Assembly: GCF_003606285.1 (NCBI RefSeq)
Contig: NZ_CP028884.1
Span: 434,001 to 498,000, forward strand
DNA length: 64,000 nucleotides
Source: Borrelia turcica IST7
GTDB lineage: Bacteria > Spirochaetota > Spirochaetia > Borreliales > Borreliaceae
Reading direction: 5' to 3'
In this document: in pieces, positions 1-8,228 of the stretch
How the letters are laid out: every line of letters starts with the position of its first letter
Numbering within the stretch: the stretch's first letter is position 1
Position numbers and translations under genes: made by a program
The notes under the pieces: generated by a model
What the model saw: the letters and a program-made list of their open reading frames with translations, nothing else
The model's database searches: none
Told to the model about the DNA's origin: nothing

Positions 1-659
1 TCAGCATCCCTAATATCTTCTTCCGTTAAAGCATTCTCAATACCAATAGAACCCTGAGTCTCAACTTTAACTCCATAACCTTGCTTCATTGCCTCAGTCT
101 CAATCTTCTTGGCAGCAATATATGTATGTGCAATTCCCACAGGACAAGCAGATACAGCTACTATTTTTTTTGATCCAGAATAAGTCACAACATCATCTGT
201 AGAAGACTTTTCAATATTCTCTATATAAGAATAAATCTCATCAGAATTATTTACATTTTTCAAAATATTTTTAAACTCATCGGTCTCAAATAATTGAGCT
301 ATGAAAGCTATTGACTTGATATGGTCATTTCCTTGTTGACTTTTGGACATGCAAATTAAAAATATTAAATTAACAGGAGGATTATCATCGGACCACTTTA
401 TACCATCTCCTTTTATGTAAAGTAATGAAACAAAACTCGTCTTAACAGAATCTCCTATAAAATGAGGTATAGCAACACCATTCTCCCAAGATGTGCCTCC
501 AATATTTTCTCTATCAAAAATACCCTGAAGGAATTCATCTCTATTGTCTGTATAACCCCTTTCACTCACTTTATTTACTAAAAAATTAATGGCATCTTCT
601 TTAGATCTTATTTCTGTCGATATAAAAATAAGTTCTTTTTTCAAAAAATCTAAAAACAT
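1..659 (-). CDS. fruA: PTS fructose-type EIIA-EIIB(-EIIC), 5' part only
   Basis: The first 219 codons of a gene running off the left edge, so the 3' end is missing. Residues 1-145 form an EIIA domain of the fructose/mannitol family, with the phosphorylatable His in the run GVAIPHF. From about residue 165 an EIIB domain begins, with its active-site Cys in SACPVGIAHTYIA, typical of fructose EIIB. The membrane EIIC domain should follow outside the window. The protein would phosphorylate a hexose, probably fructose or mannose, during uptake. The ATG is preceded by a strong GGAGG (minus strand, about 670). It corresponds by position to the fruA of Lyme Borrelia. A perfect palindrome lies about 60 bp upstream of the start. 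Confidence 0.9.
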   Translation of the reverse strand, partial: MFLDFLKKELIFISTEIRSKEDAINFLVNKVSERGYTDNRDEFLQGIFDRENIGGTSWENGVAIPHFIGDSVKTSFVSLLYIKGDGIKWSDDNPPVNLIFLICMSKSQQGNDHIKSIAFIAQLFETDEFKNILKNVNNSDEIYSYIENIEKSSTDDVVTYSGSKKIVAVSACPVGIAHTYIAAKKIETEAMKQGYGVKVETQGSIGIENALTEEDIRDA

Positions 660-718
660 GTCCTCAAACCTCCTAAACACTTAAAATAATTGTATCACAG
701 CATAAAAATTAAACTTGG

Positions 719-753
719 ATACTTTTTTATTAATCTTTTTAATAAAAAAGTAT
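719..753. promoter_or_regulatory. 14-bp perfect inverted repeat upstream of the fruA-type gene
   Basis: Arms 719-732 and 740-753 are perfect reverse complements around a 7-base loop. The outer ends read ATACTTTT and AAAAGTAT. The repeat lies in the 190-bp gap between the divergent fruA-type gene and the gene at 850, just upstream of an ATACAAT -10-like element for fruA (minus strand, 695-689). The position fits an operator or attenuating hairpin. A repeat with the same ends sits upstream of the other PTS gene, at 27187-27251. Confidence 0.55.
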
Positions 754-849
754 GTTATCACTATTTTAAAATTAAATCTATTAATTTGCCCTATTTGAAT
801 TTACTTTTTTATTTACAATTTATTTTATATTATTGAATCTAATTTAATT

Positions 850-1491
850 ATGAAAAAAATAGTTAAGCTTCATTTCTTTTTACTATTTGTAATGTTGCCT
901 TTCTTAAATGCAGAACAACAAAAAGATGAGATAAATAACAAAAAAAGCTTACCCTTAGAAGAATCATCAAATAAAAATGAATATAATTTTTTCTCCGTGG
1001 AGAGAGGAATTACTTACTCAACGGGACTCGGACTTGGAACTGGATTTTTTATAAATTCTAAAATAAATCATTTAATATTTAGACCTTATTACATGTTTGC
1101 AATTAATAATTTTGATTTCCTAGCTGTGGTCATGATTTTAATTCATGAAGACTACGACATATCAAAAAAATTTAAATATTCAAGCTCTTATATTGGAACA
1201 GGTGTTAATTGGCATATTGCAAATTTAGCAAGCAAAACAAAATATTTCTCATTGACTTTTGGCATTGGAGGACGATTTTACCTTTCAACAAACTTTATAG
1301 GCGACTTTAAATTCTATAAAAAACTTCCATACATAATAGAACCATACATATTTTTTGAGTTCTCTACAAAAAAATCTATACCCTATTTGAGTCTATATTC
1401 AAGAATTGATTTTTTATTTCTTGATACATTCAATATTTCTTTCGATTTTGGTATTAGATATAATTTTGAAGATACCGAGGTAAAATCATGA
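850..1491 (+). CDS. Exported protein, probable small beta-barrel (213 aa)
   Basis: Residues 1-21 form a signal peptide (basic start, hydrophobic core, ending near LNAEQ). The mature part alternates short hydrophobic and polar stretches rich in Gly, Tyr and Phe, and it ends in strands such as FDFGIRYNF. This pattern suggests a beta-barrel in the outer membrane. No enzymatic motif is visible and I do not recognise the family beyond an unnamed conserved Borrelia protein. The ATG has no clear ribosome-binding site. The stop overlaps the start of the nuclease gene by four bases, so the two are translationally coupled. Confidence 0.75.
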   Translation: MKKIVKLHFFLLFVMLPFLNAEQQKDEINNKKSLPLEESSNKNEYNFFSVERGITYSTGLGLGTGFFINSKINHLIFRPYYMFAINNFDFLAVVMILIHEDYDISKKFKYSSSYIGTGVNWHIANLASKTKYFSLTFGIGGRFYLSTNFIGDFKFYKKLPYIIEPYIFFEFSTKKSIPYLSLYSRIDFLFLDTFNISFDFGIRYNFEDTEVKS

Positions 1492-2369
1492 AACAGAAAT
1501 CAAGGTTTCTATTATGTTGCTACATATTAATTTTACTGGGCTTTTTATTTCTTCATCAAAACCCCAAAACTTTCAAAAATTTTAAAGAAATAGCTTCCAC
1601 TTATATAGAAGCATTTAAAGATAAGATTCACAGTCCTCAAATCTCAATTAAGGTAAAAGAAAAGCATCTCTTGCCAAGGGGGCCTCTTACTACTCAAGTA
1701 CTACATAAAAAATACTATTCTTTAGGATACGCTGAGAGCGCAAGACAAGCAGAATGGGTAGCTTATCTCTTGAAAAGAGAAATGGTTGAACTAGCTTTGA
1801 CATTACTCAAGGAGAAAAAAATAAAGAGAAGTAGTAAATTTTTTGAAGATAAAGATATTAAAGGAATTGCTCCAAAATTAAATGATTACCTTAAGAGCGG
1901 ATACGACAGAGGTCATATTGTCAGTTCTGCCGATATGTCTTTTTCTGAGGATGCAATGAGAGATACCTATTTTTTATCAAACATATCTCCCCAACAAAGA
2001 GACTTTAATTCTGGTATTTGGTTAAAACTTGAAAAATTGGTCAGAGAATGGACTATTTTAAAAGGGAAGATTTATATTATTAGTGCAGGAATTTTAACAG
2101 AAAATAAGGGATTTATTGGAAAAAGTAAAATACTGGTACCAAAAAGTTTTTATAAAATAATGCTATCATTAAATGACGATAATTCTTATGATATAATTTC
2201 TTTCATTATTCCAAATGAAAAGGCCAAAGATTTAAACTTAAGAAATTATGTCGTGAATGTTTACTCAATTGAAGAGAAAACTAGTATAGATTTTTTCGAA
2301 AAGCTTGATGCTGGGTTAAAAAAAATAATTAAAATGAAAAAAGATCCATATTCTTGGAAGTTTAGATGA
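1488..2369 (+). CDS. nucA: DNA/RNA non-specific endonuclease (NucA/NucG family)
   Basis: 293 aa with an N-terminal hydrophobic segment (about residues 7-22), a signal anchor or signal peptide, so the enzyme acts outside the cytoplasm. The catalytic motif DRGH (in GYDRGHIVSSADMS) carries the general-base His. The following NISPQ and the N of QRDFNSGIW match the magnesium-binding region of the family. It would cut DNA and RNA without sequence preference, possibly supplying nucleotides to a purine-scavenging organism. It overlaps by four bases the genes on both sides, forming a three-gene operon. It corresponds to the nucA of Lyme Borrelia. Confidence 0.9.
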   Translation: MKQKSRFLLCCYILILLGFLFLHQNPKTFKNFKEIASTYIEAFKDKIHSPQISIKVKEKHLLPRGPLTTQVLHKKYYSLGYAESARQAEWVAYLLKREMVELALTLLKEKKIKRSSKFFEDKDIKGIAPKLNDYLKSGYDRGHIVSSADMSFSEDAMRDTYFLSNISPQQRDFNSGIWLKLEKLVREWTILKGKIYIISAGILTENKGFIGKSKILVPKSFYKIMLSLNDDNSYDIISFIIPNEKAKDLNLRNYVVNVYSIEEKTSIDFFEKLDAGLKKIIKMKKDPYSWKFR

Positions 2370-3136
2370 AAATAACCTTTATTAAACTTAACATCTTTTT
2401 ATTCACAATTTTTGCATTAGGAATAACTGTAATATCAACATTTATGTACTATATAAACTTTAGAATAGACTTTTATAACTATCTTATAAAGATTTATAAC
2501 AGAAATTTATTAATTTTAATCAATAATTTCTTTATTTTTAGCATCGGAATAATAGGCTCTATTTGGACATACATTCATTATAAGAGAACAAACAATATGC
2601 AATTTATATTTTTCTATTGCTTTATCTGTTCATACATATTCGAGTCTCTGTCAATTTTTAAGTATTACTTTTTAAATCATGAATTAAGTCTAGAATTTTA
2701 CTACTACATGAAAATTTATCATTTAATAACCGTATTTTCTCTACTCAATTTATTTTTTCTAAGCCTACATATATGTGATTTCCAAATAAAATCAATCACT
2801 TACACTATTTATTTAATTTTCACCTTTTCAATTATCTATATCTCTTTAGTACCCATTAACGCATATGAGTACACTAATATGAATAACTTCTTCTTTGCAA
2901 TAGGAAATCACAAATTTCATGTTAATTTGTTCTTATTACTCATCTTAATAAACTTTTTAGTAGCATTTTTAAGGAAACAAACCCTTAGCTATCTTCTTTT
3001 ATTTGTATCAATATTTCTGATATTAGTAGGTATATACTTAAACCTTATTGAAACACCCTACGCTTTCATTCCAATATCAATAGGAGTATCAATATACTTA
3101 AGAGAAGCCGGAAAACTTTTTTTCTATTGGTTATAA
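2366..3136 (+). CDS. Integral membrane protein with seven or eight helices, unknown function
   Basis: 256 aa, very rich in Phe, Ile, Leu and Tyr. At least seven hydrophobic segments are visible, near residues 5-28, 48-68, 75-95, 115-135, 142-165, 185-200 and 207-225. There are no soluble domains and no catalytic motif. The architecture resembles bare multi-helix sensor modules, but no signalling domain follows. It is the last gene of the operon with the barrel-like protein and the nuclease, with a four-base overlap with the nuclease. It converges on the lipid-kinase-like gene after a 9-base gap. Confidence 0.7.
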   Translation: MKITFIKLNIFLFTIFALGITVISTFMYYINFRIDFYNYLIKIYNRNLLILINNFFIFSIGIIGSIWTYIHYKRTNNMQFIFFYCFICSYIFESLSIFKYYFLNHELSLEFYYYMKIYHLITVFSLLNLFFLSLHICDFQIKSITYTIYLIFTFSIIYISLVPINAYEYTNMNNFFFAIGNHKFHVNLFLLLILINFLVAFLRKQTLSYLLLFVSIFLILVGIYLNLIETPYAFIPISIGVSIYLREAGKLFFYWL

Positions 3137-3145
3137 ACCTTAGAG

Positions 3146-3742
3146 TCAACACACAACAAAAGATATCATTGACACGCCTACAGGTAAAAACAAATTATCG
3201 TATTTTTTAAAATCAAAAAGTTCAACAATAACAGCTCCCATGCCAACAACTGATGCTATTATTAAGTTTGGAAAAAAGTAATAACAGGAAATAAAAGAAA
3301 CTAAAAAAATAGCAACACTACCAGAAAATGTTTTATTATTGACAAGTTTAAAAGAAGGAATTATCTTTCCAAAAAGGCTTGCTAGTCCATCTCCAAGGCA
3401 GGCTGAAAATATTCCAATGTAATTAAAAGGCTCCGGTACAAGATAATAAGTGAAAAATATACTCACTACTAAAAATATTGGAGATAGAGCTATCTTACAA
3501 GAAGATATTTCTCTCGTTTTTATCATGATTTCTGATATATCTTGTAGAAAAAATAAACTTATTCTCATAAGTCTAAACATTTCCGAAATTAAGTACATCA
3601 TCATAAAAAATAGGCTAAATGCAAGCCCTAGCCAAAAATTCATTTTATAAAATAACAAAAATATTAAAGTAGAAATATGAAAGAATTTTCTATAAATCTC
3701 ATATTTAATATTTTCTTCAAAAAAAATTCGATCAAGCTTCAC
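3146..3742 (-). CDS. Polyprenol/diacylglycerol kinase-like membrane protein (cytidylyltransferase superfamily)
   Basis: 198 aa with about six membrane helices. Motifs of the dolichol kinase / phytol kinase (SEC59/VTE5) group are present: RKxxH near the start (YRKFFHIS), GDGLASLFGK in the middle and KTFSGSVA after it. Members phosphorylate a lipid alcohol using CTP. The substrate here is unknown; undecaprenol or diacylglycerol are candidates. The start overlaps the stop of the upstream isomerase lipoprotein gene by four bases, so they share an operon. The phosphatidate cytidylyltransferase CdsA is a relative, but the length and the GDGLA motif favour the kinase group. Confidence 0.75.
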   Translation of the reverse strand: MKLDRIFFEENIKYEIYRKFFHISTLIFLLFYKMNFWLGLAFSLFFMMMYLISEMFRLMRISLFFLQDISEIMIKTREISSCKIALSPIFLVVSIFFTYYLVPEPFNYIGIFSACLGDGLASLFGKIIPSFKLVNNKTFSGSVAIFLVSFISCYYFFPNLIIASVVGMGAVIVELFDFKKYDNLFLPVGVSMISFVVC

Positions 3743-4764
3743 TTAATCTTCCTTAAAATAATATTAAATTTTAAAAAGGAATTTGGTTTTATGACCTCAC
3801 CAATCTCTCTATCCCCATACGCAAGTCTTGGTGGTATTATTACCATCCTTTCTTCCCCTTCATACATATCTGACAACATTATGTCCCAACCCTCAATTAC
3901 TTGCCCACTACCAACCATAACCTCAATTGACTCTCCTCTGTCAATTGAACTGTCAAATTTTACTCCACTTAGTAAAAATCCTTCATAGTCTACTCTTAAA
4001 ACATCCCCCTTCTTAACACCTCTACCCTTTCCTTGCTTATTGATCTTATAAAAAATATCATTATTATCCTTTTGATAATCTTTGTAATTTTCATAAATCA
4101 TTTCAAGCTGAGAAGATATATATTTTTCCGCTTCTTCTTTCTTTTTTGACTCATAACTTTCTTTTAATTTTATAAATTCTTCATTGTTAACCTTAAAGGC
4201 TTCAGCATCATCTCCAACACGAATGATTTCAACTCTCTCTATTTTATCTCCTTGCCGTATGTTGTAAACCGTGTCCATCCCTGCAACCACTTTACCAAAA
4301 ATTGAATGCTTAGAATCAAGGTAAGTAAGATTATCCGATAGAGTTATAAAAAATTGACTTCCATTAGTGTCAGAGCCCGCATTAGCCATAGAAACAATTC
4401 CTGCTACATTATGACTTAAACCCCTCCCCAGTTCATCAGGGAAAGAATAACCCGGTCCTCCAGTACCCGTTCCTGTAGGATCTCCCGTCTGTACAACAAA
4501 CCCATCAATAACTCTATGAAAAACAATATTTTCAAAATAAGGCCGATCTGTAACAGAATTTTTAAGAAGTCCTTCACTAAGACCAATAAAATTCATAACT
4601 GTCAAAGGAGCAACCTTATAGTAAAGCTCTATCTTTATATTACCTTTATTTGTATAAATCGACGCAAATATACCATTACCTTCCACTGCATTTTCCTTTT
4701 TGTTAACACAACCTATTAATATTAAAATAAATAAAAAATAAAATGAATATTTTCTCACAGACAT
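3739..4764 (-). CDS. Dual-family prolyl isomerase lipoprotein: cyclophilin domain followed by FKBP domain
   Basis: An unusual fusion of about 341 aa. The N-terminus is a lipoprotein signal (hydrophobic run ending in LILIGC), so the protein is anchored outside the cytoplasm. A cyclophilin domain follows, with FHRVIDGFVVQTGDP, the NGSQFFITL motif and HSIFGKV. A Lys/Glu-rich linker leads to a C-terminal FKBP domain with VDYEGFLLSG, GSGQVIEGWD and PPRLAYG. Both halves keep their active-site signatures, so both may catalyse Xaa-Pro isomerisation during folding of exported proteins. I chose the ATG at 4764 (AAGG just upstream). A TTG 30 bases further upstream would lengthen the signal peptide and has no ribosome-binding site. 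Confidence 0.85.
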   Translation of the reverse strand: MSVRKYSFYFLFILILIGCVNKKENAVEGNGIFASIYTNKGNIKIELYYKVAPLTVMNFIGLSEGLLKNSVTDRPYFENIVFHRVIDGFVVQTGDPTGTGTGGPGYSFPDELGRGLSHNVAGIVSMANAGSDTNGSQFFITLSDNLTYLDSKHSIFGKVVAGMDTVYNIRQGDKIERVEIIRVGDDAEAFKVNNEEFIKLKESYESKKKEEAEKYISSQLEMIYENYKDYQKDNNDIFYKINKQGKGRGVKKGDVLRVDYEGFLLSGVKFDSSIDRGESIEVMVGSGQVIEGWDIMLSDMYEGEERMVIIPPRLAYGDREIGEVIKPNSFLKFNIILRKIK

Positions 4765-4906
4765 TTTCCTTATATTGATATTAAACAAACTCAATCAGCT
4801 TTAATTTTACAATTATTTTGTAAAATTTGTAAAATTAACTAGAAATTTATCATAATTAAGTAATACTTAATTAATAATGGAAGTTATAAAATTTGGATTT
4901 TATTAA

Positions 4907-5767
4907 ATGTTAGAAATTAGCAATGAACTTCTTTTGAAGTTTTGTAGTTTTATATATGAAAATAGCGGTATTTGTTTTGATGAAAAAAATAAAATCGTGC
5001 TAAAGGGTCGAATTAATGATGCTATACATGAACTTGAAAACATTAATACTCCAAAACAACTATATGATTTAATCATTTCGGATAAACTTAAAAAAGATTA
5101 TTTCCTAGATCTTGTCACAACAAATCTAACTCGATTTTTTAGAAATGAAGCGCATTTTCAAACATTTGAAAAATTTATAGTTCCAAATTTAGTAAAAATT
5201 AAAAATAAGGAAGATAAAAATAGAGTTGTTATGTGGTCTGCTGGTTGTTCAAGTGGAGAAGAACCGTATTCACTGGCATTTGTTCTTAAATCCAATCTTC
5301 CAGAAAACTTTGACTTCGTTGTTATCGCTTCTGATTTAAGTTTAAAATCTCTAATGATAGCAAGAGAAGGTTACTATTCTGTTCAAAAATGTGAACACAT
5401 TCCAACAAAGTATAAAAAATACATAACACCCTATATGGATGGATATAAGGTGATAAATGACATTAAGAAACACATACGATTTGATTATCATAACTTAAAT
5501 TTTGAAAGTGGATTTTCAAATATTGATGTTATTTTTTGCAGAAATGTGCTCATCTATTTCGATGAAAAATCTAAAATACAAGTTTTAAAAAAATTTTATT
5601 CCTCTATGTCTGCGAAAAGTTACTTATTTATTGGTCATTCAGAATCGCTATTTGGGCTTGATCTTCCTTTTAAATTTTTAAAAACACCCTGGTCCATAAT
5701 ATACGAAAAGGATGATCAAAGTATTCCAAAAGGAAAATTTCAATTCCAACCCAAATATAGGTTATAA
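4907..5767 (+). CDS. cheR: Chemotaxis protein methyltransferase CheR
   Basis: 286 aa, the normal length for CheR. It methylates glutamates of chemoreceptors from S-adenosylmethionine during adaptation. The N-terminal helical domain (about 1-75) is followed by the methyltransferase domain with TTNLTRFFRNEAHF, the SAM-binding loop SAGCSSGEEPYSLAF, and DVIFCRNVLIYF near residue 210. All are characteristic of the family. It lies 35 bases before cheB, so methylation and demethylation enzymes are probably co-transcribed. By position it is cheR-2 of Lyme Borrelia. There is no clear ribosome-binding site; a TATAAA at 4885 leaves a very short leader. Confidence 0.95.
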   Translation: MLEISNELLLKFCSFIYENSGICFDEKNKIVLKGRINDAIHELENINTPKQLYDLIISDKLKKDYFLDLVTTNLTRFFRNEAHFQTFEKFIVPNLVKIKNKEDKNRVVMWSAGCSSGEEPYSLAFVLKSNLPENFDFVVIASDLSLKSLMIAREGYYSVQKCEHIPTKYKKYITPYMDGYKVINDIKKHIRFDYHNLNFESGFSNIDVIFCRNVLIYFDEKSKIQVLKKFYSSMSAKSYLFIGHSESLFGLDLPFKFLKTPWSIIYEKDDQSIPKGKFQFQPKYRL

Positions 5768-5802
5768 TTTGATAAACACAAATTCATAGGAGCAAATCAC
5801 AA

Positions 5803-6963
5803 GTGAGAACAAAAATTTATGTGCTTGTTATTGAAGATTCTGCTACTAATAGGAAAGTCATCTCAGATATAATTAATTCTTCTCTAAAACTTGAAGTTAT
5901 TGCTACTGCATCTAACGGAGAATTTGCTCTTAAAAAACTTAACAAACAACCCGATGTCATACTATTCAGTTTAGAAACAGAAACAATAAAAGAAATTAAC
6001 TTTTTACAAGCAAAAAGGAACATGAATAACAAAATTCCTACTATCGTTCTATCATCAAGCGAAGACATAGCAAAAAAAACACTCTTAAAAGGAGCAGATG
6101 ATTTTATCATCAAATCTGATGCTAAAATAGAATGTATAAAAGATCAAATTATTGACTTACTCTATGCTTACGGAACAAAGGCCATAAAAAGTAAAATTAT
6201 CCATAATATTAATTTAAAATTAAAAACAAATGAGATTGAAACAAATAATACAGTAAAAGAAGAAATTTTAAATACAATAAACACGATAGATGAAAATTTA
6301 ACAATCAAAAAAGATACAATTGAAAATAAGGATTTTGACCAAGAAACAATAATAGATGAAGAAGATTTAAAAAAACTTAAAAATAGAAAATTTGATATAG
6401 TTGTCATTGGAATATCTACAGGAGGTCCTGTAGCATTAAAGGCTATACTACCAGAAATCCCTGAGAATTTTCCTATACCAATAATCATTGTTCAACATAT
6501 GCCAAAGGGATTTACATCAGAATTTGCAAGAAGTCTTAATAATATTTGTAACTTAGTTGTAAAGGAAACAATCAACAAAGAAATACTACAAAGAGGATTC
6601 ATATACATAAGTTCAAGCGGATACCACACAAGAATTAATAAGATTAATGACAACTATCAAATAGAAGTATTTGACGATGAAAATGTAAACGGTCATAAAC
6701 CATCTATTGGAGTTTTATTTAAATCCATATCAGAAAATGTGAAAGAAAAAGCAATAGCCTTCATAATGACAGGAATGGGAAGTGATGGATCTAGAGAAAT
6801 TGGAGAGATTAAAAAAGCCGGCGGACTCACGATCGCTCAAGACAAGGAAAGTTCAGTGGTTTTTGGCATGCCCAAAATAGCAATAGAAGAAAATAATGTA
6901 GACTATATAGTTTCGATAAACCATGTGGTAAAATTATTAAAGGCCATTCTGCTTGATGGTTGA
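5803..6963 (+). CDS. cheB: Chemotaxis methylesterase CheB with a degenerate receiver
   Basis: 386 aa from a GTG start with AGGAG about 12 bases upstream. The C-terminal methylesterase keeps the catalytic triad: Ser205 in GISTGG, His232 in VQHMP and Asp328 in MTGMGSDG. It should remove receptor methyl groups or deamidate receptor glutamines. The N-terminal receiver keeps the acidic pair (Glu11, Asp12) and a Lys in DFIIKS. However, the residue aligned with the phosphorylated Asp56 of E. coli CheB is Ser56 (VILFSLE). The linker (about 125-195) is long and rich in Asn, Glu, Thr and Lys. Phosphorylation by CheA at the usual site is therefore unlikely. It follows cheR in the same direction. Confidence 0.93.
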   Translation: MRTKIYVLVIEDSATNRKVISDIINSSLKLEVIATASNGEFALKKLNKQPDVILFSLETETIKEINFLQAKRNMNNKIPTIVLSSSEDIAKKTLLKGADDFIIKSDAKIECIKDQIIDLLYAYGTKAIKSKIIHNINLKLKTNEIETNNTVKEEILNTINTIDENLTIKKDTIENKDFDQETIIDEEDLKKLKNRKFDIVVIGISTGGPVALKAILPEIPENFPIPIIIVQHMPKGFTSEFARSLNNICNLVVKETINKEILQRGFIYISSSGYHTRINKINDNYQIEVFDDENVNGHKPSIGVLFKSISENVKEKAIAFIMTGMGSDGSREIGEIKKAGGLTIAQDKESSVVFGMPKIAIEENNVDYIVSINHVVKLLKAILLDG

Positions 6964-6986
6964 AGTTTTAAAGATAAGGATATTAT

Positions 6987-8195
6987 TTGAACTTTAAAGA
7001 AGAGAACACTGAGGATTGTTTTTCGCATGTTAGTACTCTTGATGTAGATAATAATAAAATATACATATTAGGTACAGCACATGTATCAAAGAAAAGTTCA
7101 CAAGACACAGCTACTTTAATTGAAAAGCTAAAACCATCCTTCATTGCTGTTGAACTTGATAAGGCACGCTACAATGCAATTCTAGACACGGATGAGCATA
7201 AGAAATGGCAAGACTTAGATATATATAAGGCAATAAAACAAGGAAAAGCATTTTTATTAATAGTTCAAATAATATTAAGCAATTTCCAAAAAAAGTTAGC
7301 AAAAGAACAAGGAATTAGTCCTGGCGAAGAGATGAAAACAGCTATTTTGAAAGCTAGGGAACACAATATTCCAATAATACTTGCAGACAGAAAAGTTGAG
7401 ATAACACTAAAGAGGGCTTGGAATTGCGTTCCATTTACAGAAAAAGTTAAAATAATATCAAGTCTGTTCTCATTCTCAGATACAAAAGTAACAACAGATG
7501 AAATTGAAAAATTAAAAGAACAAGATGTCCTCTCAAGCATGATGGAAGAGCTTGCAAAAGAAATTCCTACTGTTAAAAAAGTTTTAATCGATGAAAGAGA
7601 CGAATTTATAGCAAGCAAAATACTTGAAGGTTCAGGTACAACCTTTGCTGTTGTCGGTGCTGGTCATGTAAAGGGCATAATAACAAATTTGAAAAACATT
7701 AAAGAAAACAAGAAAGTAATAAACATTGATGCTTTAAGCAATATACCTAAGAAAACCTTCTCACTTGGTAAACTAGTATCTTATTTAATACCTATCTTAG
7801 TTATTGTACTAATAGTAAGTTCATTTTACTTTAAGGGATTTGATTTTGCCTTTAAAAACTTAGAACTTTGGATAATACTTAACGCTTCGTTTGCAGGTAT
7901 TGCTGCTCTTTTATTAAGAGCCAATATTATAACAATATTCACAGCTTCAATTGGTGCTCCAATATTTTCTCTAATTCCATTCATTGGAACAGGTATGGTT
8001 GCAGGACTTGTTGAAGCTTACATAAATAAACCAAAAATAAAAGACTTTGAAAGCTTACAAGAAGATTTAACTAATATAAAAGGATATTTTAAGAATAAAG
8101 TTACAAAAATTTTACTGATAGTATTCTTTGTAAACATTGGATCTTCTATTGGAACAATTGTTGGTCTTAAATTTTTGTTAAATATTTTCAGCTAA
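6987..8195 (+). CDS. traB: TraB/PrgY-family membrane protein (TIKI/Tiki-like fold)
   Basis: 402 aa from a TTG start, 23 bases after cheB, with AAGGA just upstream. The N-terminal soluble domain has the family signatures GTAHVSKKS, a VELDKARY motif and VVGAGHVKGI near residue 225, with conserved His and Glu residues thought to bind metal. The C-terminal part has four or five membrane helices (about 260-400). The family is named after the enterococcal pheromone-shutdown protein, and the biochemical role in bacteria is not settled. By position it matches the TraB homologue of Lyme Borrelia. No link to conjugation is implied here. Confidence 0.88.
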   Translation: MNFKEENTEDCFSHVSTLDVDNNKIYILGTAHVSKKSSQDTATLIEKLKPSFIAVELDKARYNAILDTDEHKKWQDLDIYKAIKQGKAFLLIVQIILSNFQKKLAKEQGISPGEEMKTAILKAREHNIPIILADRKVEITLKRAWNCVPFTEKVKIISSLFSFSDTKVTTDEIEKLKEQDVLSSMMEELAKEIPTVKKVLIDERDEFIASKILEGSGTTFAVVGAGHVKGIITNLKNIKENKKVINIDALSNIPKKTFSLGKLVSYLIPILVIVLIVSSFYFKGFDFAFKNLELWIILNASFAGIAALLLRANIITIFTASIGAPIFSLIPFIGTGMVAGLVEAYINKPKIKDFESLQEDLTNIKGYFKNKVTKILLIVFFVNIGSSIGTIVGLKFLLNIFS

Positions 8196-8228
8196 AAACT
8201 AAAAATAAAGACATACAGGAGTTGAATT

